Source: Corynebacterium sp. HMSC04H06
GTDB taxonomy: Bacteria; Actinomycetota; Actinomycetes; Mycobacteriales; Mycobacteriaceae
Direction of reading: 5' to 3'
NCBI RefSeq assembly: GCF_001815935.1
Contig: NZ_KV823458.1
Span: 1 to 33,058 of the forward strand
Length of the DNA stretch: 33,058 bases
A program made the translations under genes and the position numbers. Below the pieces are notes generated by a model. It saw only the letters and a list, made by a program, of their open reading frames with translations, had not been told where the DNA came from and searched no databases. Positions 14,442 through 22,469 of the stretch are shown one piece after another. How positions within the stretch are numbered: position 1 is the first letter of the stretch; every line of letters begins with the position of its first letter.

Positions 14442-15077
14442 TTAGGTTCCTTTGATCTGCACTCCGCGCTGGATCTCTTTGAGCGTACCTACCCGCATCC
14501 CACTGACAATCGCCAGGTAGAGCTCGGCGCAGGCCAGGGCATCGCCCAGCGCGTTGTGACTGCCGTAGGCCGGCAAACCGTAGCGCGCACGCACGTTTGC
14601 TAAGCGCAGGTCCTCCCCGCGCGGGTACGTCCCCATCCGTTCCATGTGGCGGCGCTCGAGCCCGAAGGTGTCCACCACCTCCAAGCGCGGCACGCGCCCG
14701 AAATGGCGCCGGGCCGCCGCGTTCACAAACCCGACCTCCAGCCCGGCGAAGTGTGCTAACAGCACCCGCCCGCGCAGGGCGGCTAAAAGAGACTTCAGGA
14801 CCTCGTCTTCGGCCTCGCCGCTAGCCAGGACGTCGTCGGTGAGCAGGTGGATGGTGGCCGACTCGCCTACCTCAGCCCCGCGCACGACGTGGTAGCCGGC
14901 GCCCGCCAAGTCGATGACTCGCCCGCACACGGGCACCCAGCCGACCGAAACGATCCGGTCGCGGCCTGGATTCAGCCCGGTGGTCTCCATGTCGACTGCC
15001 AGCAGCTCCAGCTCCTCGAGCGGCGTGGACCGGGCCGGGGCGCCTAGCTCCAGGCGGGGGCGGCGAAAAAGCGCCAT
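14442..15077 (-). CDS. DnaQ-like 3'-5' exonuclease (DEDDh type)
   Basis: A protein of 211 residues with a single exonuclease domain. Motif I is DMETTGLNPG. Motif III is HNALGDALA, with the His and Asp expected of the DEDDh group. In motif II, LLAHFAGLEVGF, the usual Asp is replaced by Glu. ATG 15077 has a strong AAGGAGG at 15085-15091, 7 nt upstream. It follows the cNMP/CBS/DUF294 gene on the same strand, a pairing seen in many bacteria, suggesting a joint nucleotide- or RNA-related job. It resembles the epsilon-like protein called dnaQ2 in C. glutamicum. A role in replication proofreading is not shown. Confidence 0.88.
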   Translation of the reverse strand: MALFRRPRLELGAPARSTPLEELELLAVDMETTGLNPGRDRIVSVGWVPVCGRVIDLAGAGYHVVRGAEVGESATIHLLTDDVLASGEAEDEVLKSLLAALRGRVLLAHFAGLEVGFVNAAARRHFGRVPRLEVVDTFGLERRHMERMGTYPRGEDLRLANVRARYGLPAYGSHNALGDALACAELYLAIVSGMRVGTLKEIQRGVQIKGT

Positions 15078-15091
15078 GGGCCTGCCTCCTT

Positions 15092-15135
15092 GTCTTCTCG
15101 TGGTCTTCTCACGGTCTTCTCGCGGTCTTCTCGCG
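15092..15135. repeat. Four tandem copies of an 11-bp unit
   Basis: GTCTTCTCGTG, GTCTTCTCACG, GTCTTCTCGCG and GTCTTCTCGCG run head to tail between the DUF294 gene's stop and the exonuclease's ribosome binding site. In the minus-strand mRNA they read CGCGAGAAGAC, giving purine-rich blocks just upstream of the true Shine-Dalgarno. Confidence 0.9.
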
Positions 15136-15141
15136 CGCGGG

Positions 15142-17001
15142 CTAAATATTGCGGACCGGGTACCTGGTGGCCAGGGCGTTTTGCTGGCCCTTGATGATCT
15201 GGAAGGCGTCGCGCAGGTGCTCACGCTGGTTGCGGCTAAGCTCCTTCGGCGACAGGTGGTAGTCCGGTTGCTCACCGCGGGCGTGTTGGCCGGCCTGGTG
15301 CTCCAGGGTGATACTGGTCAGGTAGTCGAAGGCGTCGCGCAGGTCGGCCGCACCCTGCTGGCTGACGCTCTGGCCGGCGGCATCGGCAAGCCGGCTGCGT
15401 GTGTCGACGGCCGTGCTTCCGGTAACCAGCGCGTACAGGCGGGCCATCTGCACCACGGCGGCGAGCCCGCCTTTCTTCACGTCGAGGGTGTGCGCGTAGT
15501 CGCCGGAACGGTCCACTACGAAGCCTTTGAAAAACGTCAACGGCGGCTCGCGGCGGGCGGCCAGGCTGGCCAGGTGGGCGTGCGTGCGCCGGGAGGCCTG
15601 CCCGGCGGCCACGGCCCCGCGGTGGACCCCGGTGGCCAGATCCGCGCTGCCGGCCACCGCCCGCAGGTCGAAAAAGACCTGGGCGTGGAGCAGGGCCTCC
15701 GGCTGCGGGGCCTGGACCCAGCGACGGAACGTCGCGTCCCAGGCACCCACGGGCATCCGCCACTCCGGGTTACTGGCCATCATATCGCCCGGGCACAGTG
15801 GCTGGCCGGCGTCTGCCAGCCCCTGGCAGACGAACTCGGAGAAACGGGCGAAGTACTCGCCGTGGCGGGACTCGTCGTAGTCACCAGCCAGAACCAGCGC
15901 GTTGTCCTGGTCGGAGGCGAAGCCGACCTCGCGGCGGCCCTGGGAGCCGACGGCAACGAAGGCGTAATCCACCGGCGGCGCACCGAGCTCGCGCTCGGCG
16001 AGGGTGCACAGGCGCCGGGCCAGGGCATCCGCGCCCAAGGTCAGCACCCCGGCAGTCTCCTGCGGGGAGGCGTTGCGGCGGACGTAGCGGGCGGCTAGCT
16101 GGCGCGAGTGCGCGAAGGCAGCGGCCAGCTCGTCGCCCGCCTCGCAGCGGTGGAAGTCCGCGGCGACGTAGAGCGGGTCTTCTTGCAGGGTGCGCGCGAT
16201 GTCCGCCTGGAGCAGGACCGCCACCACCTGCTCCCCATCGACCACGGGCACGTGGTGGATGGACTTTTCGGCTATAACCAAAAGCGCCTCCATCACCAGG
16301 CTGTCGGGGCGCACCGTGGCCACCGGTGCAGTCATCACCGTCGACAACGGCCGGGCCGGGTCGATGCCGGCCGCCACCACGCGGGCGCGCAGGTCCCGGT
16401 CGGTGACGATCCCGCGCGCGCTGCCGTCGGCGGGATGGGTGACCACCAGGCAGGAGACGTTGTGCTCGGTCATGCGGCGAGCGGCATCGGAGATGCTCTC
16501 TTCGGCCGCGGCGGTGACCGGCTCCTGCAGCGGCAGGTCGGTCACGCGCTGGCGCAGGATCTCGGCGTGTTCGGTGTCGGTGAGTTTCTTCGCCTCTGCC
16601 CGGATGCGGCGGGACTGGGAGGAGAAATAGCGGTCCACGTCCGGGTAGCGCTGGGCCAGCTCCTCGAAGCCGGCGCGCGGCAGGGCCAGCACCAGGCTGT
16701 CCTCGACGGCCTCCATCCGGTAGCGGGAGGAATTCTTCCCCACCAGCGTGGAATAGCCGAAGCACTGGCCGGCGTCGCGCCGGTCTAGCAGCACCCCGTC
16801 GGCGTCCATGATGTCCACGGCGCCAGACCGGATGACGTAGAGAAAATCGTTGGGCGCGCCCGGCTCCACGAGGACCTCGCCCCGGCGGGCGTAGCGCATG
16901 GTCAGGTGCGCGGGCAGGGCGTCGAGCACCGCGCCCGGCAGGCGGGCGAAGGGCTCGTGGGCAGCTAGGAAGGTGCGGACCTCGGTAATCTCCACGCTCA
17001 T
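15142..17001 (-). CDS. cNMP-binding/CBS/DUF294 nucleotidyltransferase-like protein
   Basis: A protein of 619 residues, probably cytoplasmic. A cyclic-nucleotide-binding domain (about 15-130, with GEVLVEPGAPNDFLYVIRSG) is followed by two CBS domains (about 155-275, including IVTDRDLRARV and HHVPVVD) and a DUF294 nucleotidyltransferase-like domain with GSQGRREVGFASDQDNALV. The C-terminus is the DUF294-associated helical region. The substrate is unknown. Members are often called signal-transduction proteins. ATG 17001 has no Shine-Dalgarno. TAACCT (17009-17014) lies 7 nt upstream, suggesting leaderless expression, and that hexamer contains the stop codon of the preceding lipoprotein gene. The exonuclease follows after 64 nt that contain the 11-bp tandem repeat. 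Confidence 0.9.
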   Translation of the reverse strand: MSVEITEVRTFLAAHEPFARLPGAVLDALPAHLTMRYARRGEVLVEPGAPNDFLYVIRSGAVDIMDADGVLLDRRDAGQCFGYSTLVGKNSSRYRMEAVEDSLVLALPRAGFEELAQRYPDVDRYFSSQSRRIRAEAKKLTDTEHAEILRQRVTDLPLQEPVTAAAEESISDAARRMTEHNVSCLVVTHPADGSARGIVTDRDLRARVVAAGIDPARPLSTVMTAPVATVRPDSLVMEALLVIAEKSIHHVPVVDGEQVVAVLLQADIARTLQEDPLYVAADFHRCEAGDELAAAFAHSRQLAARYVRRNASPQETAGVLTLGADALARRLCTLAERELGAPPVDYAFVAVGSQGRREVGFASDQDNALVLAGDYDESRHGEYFARFSEFVCQGLADAGQPLCPGDMMASNPEWRMPVGAWDATFRRWVQAPQPEALLHAQVFFDLRAVAGSADLATGVHRGAVAAGQASRRTHAHLASLAARREPPLTFFKGFVVDRSGDYAHTLDVKKGGLAAVVQMARLYALVTGSTAVDTRSRLADAAGQSVSQQGAADLRDAFDYLTSITLEHQAGQHARGEQPDYHLSPKELSRNQREHLRDAFQIIKGQQNALATRYPVRNI

Positions 17002-17011
17002 GTGAGCTAGG

Positions 17012-18598
17012 TTACTGGTACGAGACGAACCAAGGGCGCGGTTTTATGTCATAAGTCTGCCCGGGGGTGAAAGTGGGTGTGTCCTCGTCGATGAAGTTCT
17101 TCCACGCCATGAAGTAGTCGTCGCTCAGGCCCTGCTGCATGGTGTTCCAGGTGTCGAATTTCTGCTCCGGGCCACCGTGGCCGTCGGCGTGCAGGATGAA
17201 GGCCAGCTCCGGGTGATCCGTGTTGATGGTCTCGCGGTCGCGGATCATCTGCAGCTGGAACTGGTGGACGATGAGGCCCTTTTGCGGCAGCTCGTTGTCG
17301 CGGACCAACCCGGCCAGCCAGTCGGCAACCTCGGTGACCTCTTGGGCCTCGACGTGGCCGACGCGCCCCATGGGCTGCTCGTCCGGTCCGATCTTCCACT
17401 CCGGGTCCAAGGCCAGCCCGACGTTCGGGCGCTTGAGCAGGTCCTCGTAGAGCTTCGCCTGGTCGAGCAAGCGCGCCCGGCCCGGCTGCAGATCCAGGAA
17501 GGCGTACCCGCCGGCCTCGGTGATGGCGTCGATGTACGGGATGAGCTCGTCCGGATCCGCCTCGTTGGAGAAATCACCATCCGGGCCCGGCTCCGAGGAG
17601 GCCACCGTCGCGATGATCTCGAAGGCCGGCATGACCGGGTAGTCGGTGTGCGGCTGGTACTCGTCGACCAGCTTTTCCACGCGGTCGACGGCCTCGGCTG
17701 GGGGCTGCTCCCCCATCAGGCCGAGTGCGCCTCCGGAGGGGTGCCCGTAGAGGGCCACCATGCGGCGGCCCGGGAAAACCAGCCCGCCGCCGCCCGGCAG
17801 CTCCCCGGCGGCGGCCAGCTCGGCGCTGGCGTCGAATTTATCCTGGGAGTCGAAGTCCTTGCCTAGGCCGACCACGGCGCCGTCCTCGAGTGCCTGCATG
17901 GATTCGCTGGTCGCGCGCGGGTCGGCGACCGGAACGCCGAGCACCTCGGCACCGGCGGAGCGGGCCGTCGCCGCCAGGGCGGCCCCGCCTTCCCCCTCGG
18001 CGGTCTGGGCCGAAATCAGCGCCGCGGCCGGCACGCCGTACTCGCTGTCTAGGCCCGCAATGCGCTTGACCTCACCCAAGGGATCCGCCGCGTCTGCGGC
18101 CTGGGTGCCGAAGTCCTCGATCGCCTTGATCGATACCCCGTCTGCTAGGTCCACATCGCTCAGGCCGGCGCCGTAGTCGTGGACGGTCTCCGCGCCGAGG
18201 CGCTCGATCTCCTCGGCGACGGCGGCCACGTTGCCATCCCGCGCAGTCCCCTCGCCGCGCACGACGAGCATGGGGGCGCCGGCGGCCACGGCGGCATCGG
18301 CGGCGCTGGCCTGGGCATTGCGGTCTTCGCCGGCGACGAAGACCTCGGAGGCCGAGTCGAAGAAGGCTCGCGTGGTAGCCACGCCGTTGCCGTTCTCGTC
18401 CGCGACGAGCTCGCGGGAGTCGGCCGCCAGCTCCTTGGCGCCCTCGGGGCCGCTCGCGCCGTTCTCGGAGCCGGAGGAGCCGTCGCCACCGGCGCAGGAG
18501 GCCAGCCCCAGCGCGGTCGCGGCGACGATGAGCGCTGCCGCCGCCCGCGGGGTGCGACGGGAGCGAGGGGACAAAGAATTCAGTGCCTTGGTAGCCAT
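17012..18598 (-). CDS. Secreted lipoprotein, cell-wall-binding-repeat-2-like
   Basis: A lipoprotein of 528 residues with signal LIVAATALGLASC and a low-complexity Gly/Ser/Glu stretch after the lipidated Cys. The first half looks like a repeat region (PMLVVRGEG, then GVPVADPRATSESMQALEDG and VVGLGKDF), which recalls cell-wall-binding repeat 2 proteins. The second half (MPAFEIIATVAS, YAFLDLQPGRA, ALDPEWKI, GLIVHQFQ, ILHADGHGG) could be a TIM-barrel-like domain. I do not know its function. The start is uncertain: ATG 18598 sits 7 nt after TAAGAT (leaderless pattern), while ATG 18607 is three codons upstream in frame. The protein at 21522-22469 is a shorter relative. Confidence 0.75.
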   Translation of the reverse strand: MATKALNSLSPRSRRTPRAAAALIVAATALGLASCAGGDGSSGSENGASGPEGAKELAADSRELVADENGNGVATTRAFFDSASEVFVAGEDRNAQASAADAAVAAGAPMLVVRGEGTARDGNVAAVAEEIERLGAETVHDYGAGLSDVDLADGVSIKAIEDFGTQAADAADPLGEVKRIAGLDSEYGVPAAALISAQTAEGEGGAALAATARSAGAEVLGVPVADPRATSESMQALEDGAVVGLGKDFDSQDKFDASAELAAAGELPGGGGLVFPGRRMVALYGHPSGGALGLMGEQPPAEAVDRVEKLVDEYQPHTDYPVMPAFEIIATVASSEPGPDGDFSNEADPDELIPYIDAITEAGGYAFLDLQPGRARLLDQAKLYEDLLKRPNVGLALDPEWKIGPDEQPMGRVGHVEAQEVTEVADWLAGLVRDNELPQKGLIVHQFQLQMIRDRETINTDHPELAFILHADGHGGPEQKFDTWNTMQQGLSDDYFMAWKNFIDEDTPTFTPGQTYDIKPRPWFVSYQ

Positions 18599-18630
18599 CG
18601 TGATCATCTTACAAGCTGGGCGGGGCCTGT

Positions 18631-18646
18631 ATGCAGTTTCCTGCAT
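18631..18646. promoter_or_regulatory. Inverted repeat upstream of the lipoprotein gene
   Basis: ATGCAG and CTGCAT (6 bp each, spacer TTTC) form a perfect inverted repeat about 20 bp upstream of the predicted -10 box of the 17012-18598 gene. It could be an operator; nothing else supports this. Confidence 0.25.
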
Positions 18647-18689
18647 TCTTCCCCAGCCGTTGCCGGCCGCTGGGCGGAGCCGGGCGGGT

Positions 18690-19715
18690 TTAGCCAGCGC
18701 ACACGGCTCGTGCCAGGCGGTCGCCGACCTCGGCGGTCACGATGGGGGTACCCGTGCGCGCGCTAATGTCGGCGGCCACGGCCTTCTCGATGCGCGCGGC
18801 GTTGTCCTCGTCGCCCAGGTGGCGCAACAGCAGCGCGGCGGACAGGATGGCCGCGGTCGGGTCGGCCACGCCTTTGCCGGCGATGTCGGGCGCAGAGCCG
18901 TGGACGGGCTCGAACATGGAGGGATTGGCCCCCGAGGCGTCGATGTTACCGGAGGCCGCCAGTCCGATGCCGCCGGTGACCGCGCCGGCTAGGTCCGTAA
19001 GGATGTCGCCGAAGAGGTTATCGGTGACGATGACGTCGTAGCGGCCCGGGTCGGTGACCAGGTAGATGGTGGCCGCGTCGACGTGGTTGTAGTCGACGGT
19101 GACGTCCGGGTATTCGCGGGCCACCTCGTCGACGGTGCGTTGCCAGAGACCACCGGCGTTGACCAAGACGTTGGTCTTGTGGACCAAGGTCAGGTGTCCG
19201 CGGCGGGCCTGCGCGCGGGCGAAGGCGTCGCGCACCACCCTCTCGACGCCGAAGCGGGTGTTCTGGGAGACCTCGGAGGCCACTTCGTGCGGGGTGCCTT
19301 CCCGCAGGGTCCCGCCGTTGCCGCAGTAGAGCCCCTCGGTGCCCTCGCGCACGACCACCAGGTCGATATCGCCCGGGTTGGCCAAGGGGCTGCTCGCCGC
19401 GCCGGCACGTGACGTGAACGGCCGCAGGTTGACGTGATGGTCGAGGGCGAAGCGCAGCTTCAGCAACAGGCCGCGCTCCAGCACGCCGGGAGCCACCCGG
19501 GCCGGGTCGCCGATAGCACCCAGCAGAATGGCGTCGTGCTCACGCAGGGCCGCCAGGTCGTCCTCGGTCAAAAGCTCGCCGGAGTGCACGTAGCGGGAAG
19601 CTCCCAGGTCAAACTCGGTGGCCTCGATGTCCGAGCGCACAGCGCGCAGCACCTTGCAGGCCTCCGCCGTGACCTCAGGGCCGATTCCGTCGCCGCCAAT
19701 AACCGCCAGTTTCAT
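18690..19715 (-). CDS. leuB: 3-isopropylmalate dehydrogenase
   Basis: A cytoplasmic enzyme of 341 residues. It oxidises and decarboxylates 3-isopropylmalate with NAD+ in leucine synthesis. The N-terminus [19 protein letters not shown] and the C-terminal [20 protein letters not shown] block are diagnostic for the isocitrate/isopropylmalate dehydrogenase family. [15 protein letters not shown] supplies the metal-binding aspartates. Length is normal. ATG 19715 has AGGAGT (19724-19729) 8 nt upstream. A likely -10, TACACT (19754-19759) preceded by TGC, suggests its own promoter. It lies between serA and the lipoprotein gene on the same strand. Confidence 0.97.
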   Translation of the reverse strand: MKLAVIGGDGIGPEVTAEACKVLRAVRSDIEATEFDLGASRYVHSGELLTEDDLAALREHDAILLGAIGDPARVAPGVLERGLLLKLRFALDHHVNLRPFTSRAGAASSPLANPGDIDLVVVREGTEGLYCGNGGTLREGTPHEVASEVSQNTRFGVERVVRDAFARAQARRGHLTLVHKTNVLVNAGGLWQRTVDEVAREYPDVTVDYNHVDAATIYLVTDPGRYDVIVTDNLFGDILTDLAGAVTGGIGLAASGNIDASGANPSMFEPVHGSAPDIAGKGVADPTAAILSAALLLRHLGDEDNAARIEKAVAADISARTGTPIVTAEVGDRLARAVCAG

Positions 19716-19753
19716 ATACTGAGACTCCTATTCCGCATAATGGACTTTGACTC

Positions 19754-19762
19754 AGTGTAGCA
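19754..19762 (-). promoter_or_regulatory. Candidate extended -10 promoter of leuB
   Basis: Minus-strand TGCTACACT fits an extended -10 box. Transcription would start near 19747, giving leuB a leader of about 30 nt with a good ribosome binding site. No -35 is recognisable. Confidence 0.4.
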
Positions 19763-19849
19763 AAACCCGGCGGCCCGGCGGCCCTTTTTGTTCGCGGGCC
19801 GGCTTCCGCCCCCGCCTAGGCACCACATTGTCTCGCGAAGGCCTCCTCC

Positions 19850-19877
19850 CGCTTAGGCGTTCTTTGACGCCTAAGCG
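19850..19877 (-). terminator. Hairpin at the end of serA
   Basis: CGCTTAGGCG (19850-19859) and CGCCTAAGCG (19868-19877) form a perfect 10-bp stem with an 8-nt loop and overlap the serA stop codon. There is no T tract after it on the minus strand, so it may protect the mRNA end rather than terminate transcription. Confidence 0.4.
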
Positions 19878-21457
19878 TCGAACTTCAACTGCAAGCAGGT
19901 TGCCCCCAGCTTGTCGCAGATCTCGTCGGTCAGCTCGCTGGAGACCGGGTTGTCCACGCGCAGGATGAGGACGGCGTCGTCGGCCAGCTTGCCTTGGGTC
20001 AGCGCGGCGGCCTCGATGTTGATCCGGGCTCCGCCCAGCACCGTGCCAACCGTGCCGAGCGCGCCCGGCGCATCGGCGTAGCGGAAGAACAGGTTGCGGC
20101 CCTGGGCCCGCATGTCAACGCCGCGGCCATCGATGCGCACGATCTTCTCCACGCCGTCGATGCCGGTGCGCGCGCCCTCCAGAACGGAGACCTCGCCGCT
20201 GGAGCCGATGACCTTCACGCGCAGCACGGAGCTGTGTCCCTGGGCGACCTCGCCGGTGCCGACGCGTACGTCGACGCCGCGGCTCTCGGCAATCTGCATG
20301 GCGTTGACGAAGGTGACCGGCTCGTCCACCACGCCGCTAAACAGGCCGCGCACGGCGGATAGCCCCAGCACGCCCGGGTCCTCGCTGGCTAGCTCGCCGC
20401 AGGCGTGGACCTCGATGGCCACAGCCGGGGAATCCAGCAGCTTGCCGGCGGCCAGGCCGACCTTGCGGGCCAGCTCCAGCCACAGGGCGACTTCCTCGCC
20501 CACGCGGCCGCCGGAGACGTTGACCGCGTCTGGGACGAACTCGCCGGCCAGCGCCTTGAGCACCGAGGCCGCCACGTCCGTGCCCGCGCGGTCCTGGGCC
20601 TCCACCGTGGAAGCGCCCAGGTGCGGGGATACGGTCACCGCGTCCAGCTCGAAGAGCGGCGAGTCGGTGCACGGCTCGGTGGCGTAGACGTCGAAGCCGG
20701 CGCCACGGTGGCGGCCCGAGCGGATGGATTCGGCCAGCGCGGCCTCGTCCACCAGCCCGCCGCGGGCGGCGTTAATGAGGATCTGGCCGGGCTTGGCCTT
20801 GGCCAGCAGCTCGGCGTCGAACATCCCGGCGGTCTCCGGGGTCTTCGGCAGGTGGATGGTCACGAAGTCGGAGCGCTCCATCAGCTCGTCGAGCTCAACC
20901 AGCTCGACGCCGAGGGACCCAGCCCGGGCCGGGTTGGCGTACGGGTCGTAGGCCAGCAGGGTGGTCTCGAAGGCCTTCAGGCGCTGGGCGAAAAGCTGCC
21001 CGATGTGCCCGAAGCCGACGATGCCGACGGTCTTGCCATAGACCTCCACGCCCTTGAACTCGGAGCGCGCCCAGCGCCCCTCGCGCAGGCTGCGGTCGGC
21101 GGCGGGCACCTGGCGGGCGGTGGCCAGCAGCAGGGCGATGGCCTGCTCGCAAGCGGAGTGGATATTCGAGGTCGGCGCGTTGACCACCATGACGCCGCGC
21201 TCGGTGGCCGCTTCGATGTCGACGTTGTCGAGTCCGACGCCGGCGCGGCCGACGATCTTCAGGTTGGTGGCGGCGGCGAGCACCTCCGCGTCCACGGTGG
21301 TGGCGGAGCGCACCAAGAGGGCATCGGCAGCTGGGACGGCCGCCAGCAGCTCGGCTCGGTTCGGGCCGTCGACCCACTTGACCTCCACGGACTCACCAAG
21401 CGCGTCGACGGTGGACTGGGCAAGCTTGTCGGCTATCACTACTAGGGGCTTGGTCAT
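19871..21457 (-). CDS. serA: D-3-phosphoglycerate dehydrogenase
   Basis: A cytoplasmic enzyme of 528 residues. It oxidises 3-phosphoglycerate to 3-phosphohydroxypyruvate, the first step of serine synthesis. The substrate/NAD part includes VGIVGFGHIGQLFAQRL, the catalytic NAARGGLVDE and VSPHLGAST. This is followed by an intervening regulatory domain (about 320-450) and a C-terminal ACT domain (about 455-525, NIEAAALTQG), the long form found in actinobacteria and usually inhibited by serine. ATG 21457 has AGGAG 7 nt upstream. leuB follows on the same strand after about 155 nt. Confidence 0.97.
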   Translation of the reverse strand: MTKPLVVIADKLAQSTVDALGESVEVKWVDGPNRAELLAAVPAADALLVRSATTVDAEVLAAATNLKIVGRAGVGLDNVDIEAATERGVMVVNAPTSNIHSACEQAIALLLATARQVPAADRSLREGRWARSEFKGVEVYGKTVGIVGFGHIGQLFAQRLKAFETTLLAYDPYANPARAGSLGVELVELDELMERSDFVTIHLPKTPETAGMFDAELLAKAKPGQILINAARGGLVDEAALAESIRSGRHRGAGFDVYATEPCTDSPLFELDAVTVSPHLGASTVEAQDRAGTDVAASVLKALAGEFVPDAVNVSGGRVGEEVALWLELARKVGLAAGKLLDSPAVAIEVHACGELASEDPGVLGLSAVRGLFSGVVDEPVTFVNAMQIAESRGVDVRVGTGEVAQGHSSVLRVKVIGSSGEVSVLEGARTGIDGVEKIVRIDGRGVDMRAQGRNLFFRYADAPGALGTVGTVLGGARINIEAAALTQGKLADDAVLILRVDNPVSSELTDEICDKLGATCLQLKFDA

Positions 21458-21521
21458 TGAAGGCTCCTGGGGTTGTTGACTTAAAAAAGAGGGACCCGGC
21501 TGGCCTTCCCGTGTACCCTAG

Positions 21522-22469
21522 CTATGCAGCGGGAACGCTGCTGGCAGGGCGCGGCTCCGACCAGCCTTCCCTAATTCTATCGGCTAATAGTTTTTCATCC
21601 CCGAATTCGGGGCCAAGAGCCACCAGCGGGCCGTCCTCCATCCCCTCGACCATGGCCTGCGAGACCTTCGACTCCCGTGGGTCGGCCGTGGGCATCATCC
21701 GCACGCCCGCCCCATAAGACCGGGCGTTGGCCACCGACGCCACCGATGCCGCCTCCGTGGCCACCACGATGGGCGCCATGTCCGCGTCGCGCCGCGACTG
21801 CGCCGGCAGCGGCACGGCCTCTTCGTCCTCGAGCCGCTCCAGCGGCTCCCAGGCCGCCTTCAGCTCCGTGCGGGTCCGCCCGTCTAGGTGCGCGACCGCG
21901 CGCGCCATATTCTCCCGGTTGGCCACGACCTTGCTCTCAAACTGGAAGGCCGTGATCTGCCCCAGCGCCCAGGTCGTGCCCGGGTCCTGGATGAGGCGCA
22001 CGGCGCCATCCGATGCTGTCATGGGCACCCGGCCGACTATCAACGCCCGGTCCACGCCCAGCCGGATCATCTCCGTGTAGATGTCCTGGCGGATGGACTC
22101 GTCGTAGACCAGCATGGGCGCGCGCTGGGACACCGCGATAGAGGCCGCCCGCAGCTTGGAGGAATCCCGCTGGTCGCTAATGACCAGCGTCGGCGACTCC
22201 GGGAAAAAGTAGCGCAGCGTCTCCAGCCCGTACGGGTCCTCGAAGACGTGGAAGTGACCCTTGAACTCCTCCTTGACCATGCGGTTGCGATTCTCTGCCG
22301 CCGCGTCGTCTAAGTTGATGTCGGATTCTGCCGGGGTAACCGAATCCGTGGGCACCGCCGTCGGCTGGTGGAGCACGTCGTGGCAGCCGGCCAGCGTCAG
22401 GCACAGCGCCACCGACGCGACGTGGGCGGCGACGACTGCAGCGCGGGAGCGAACACCTTTAGCGAACAA
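21522..22469 (-). CDS. Lipoprotein related to the cell-wall-binding-repeat-2-like protein
   Basis: A lipoprotein of 315 residues with lipobox LTLAGC (Cys29). No ATG precedes the signal peptide, so TTG 22469 is the likely start. It overlaps the DUF262 gene by 11 nt, with AAGGA upstream inside that gene. The C-terminal half shares the pattern MPTADPR...AMVEGMEDGPLVALGPEFGD with the larger lipoprotein at 17012-18598 (VPVADPR...ALEDGAVVGLGKDF). Both also have a short PMLV segment (APMLVYDE and APMLVVRG). It lacks the larger protein's C-terminal domain. Function unknown; it probably sits on the outer face of the membrane. The overlap suggests translation coupled to the DUF262 gene. Confidence 0.75.
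   Translation of the reverse strand: MFAKGVRSRAAVVAAHVASVALCLTLAGCHDVLHQPTAVPTDSVTPAESDINLDDAAAENRNRMVKEEFKGHFHVFEDPYGLETLRYFFPESPTLVISDQRDSSKLRAASIAVSQRAPMLVYDESIRQDIYTEMIRLGVDRALIVGRVPMTASDGAVRLIQDPGTTWALGQITAFQFESKVVANRENMARAVAHLDGRTRTELKAAWEPLERLEDEEAVPLPAQSRRDADMAPIVVATEAASVASVANARSYGAGVRMMPTADPRESKVSQAMVEGMEDGPLVALGPEFGDEKLLADRIREGWSEPRPASSVPAA

Noticed and set aside
14914..16098. 394-codon plus-strand frame over the exonuclease and DUF294 genes
   Set aside because: It crosses two real minus-strand genes and has no domain signature.
19771..19790. GC-rich stretch followed by TTTTT as a plus-strand terminator between leuB and serA
   Set aside because: No plus-strand gene lies upstream, and the GGCGGCC units are direct rather than good inverted repeats.
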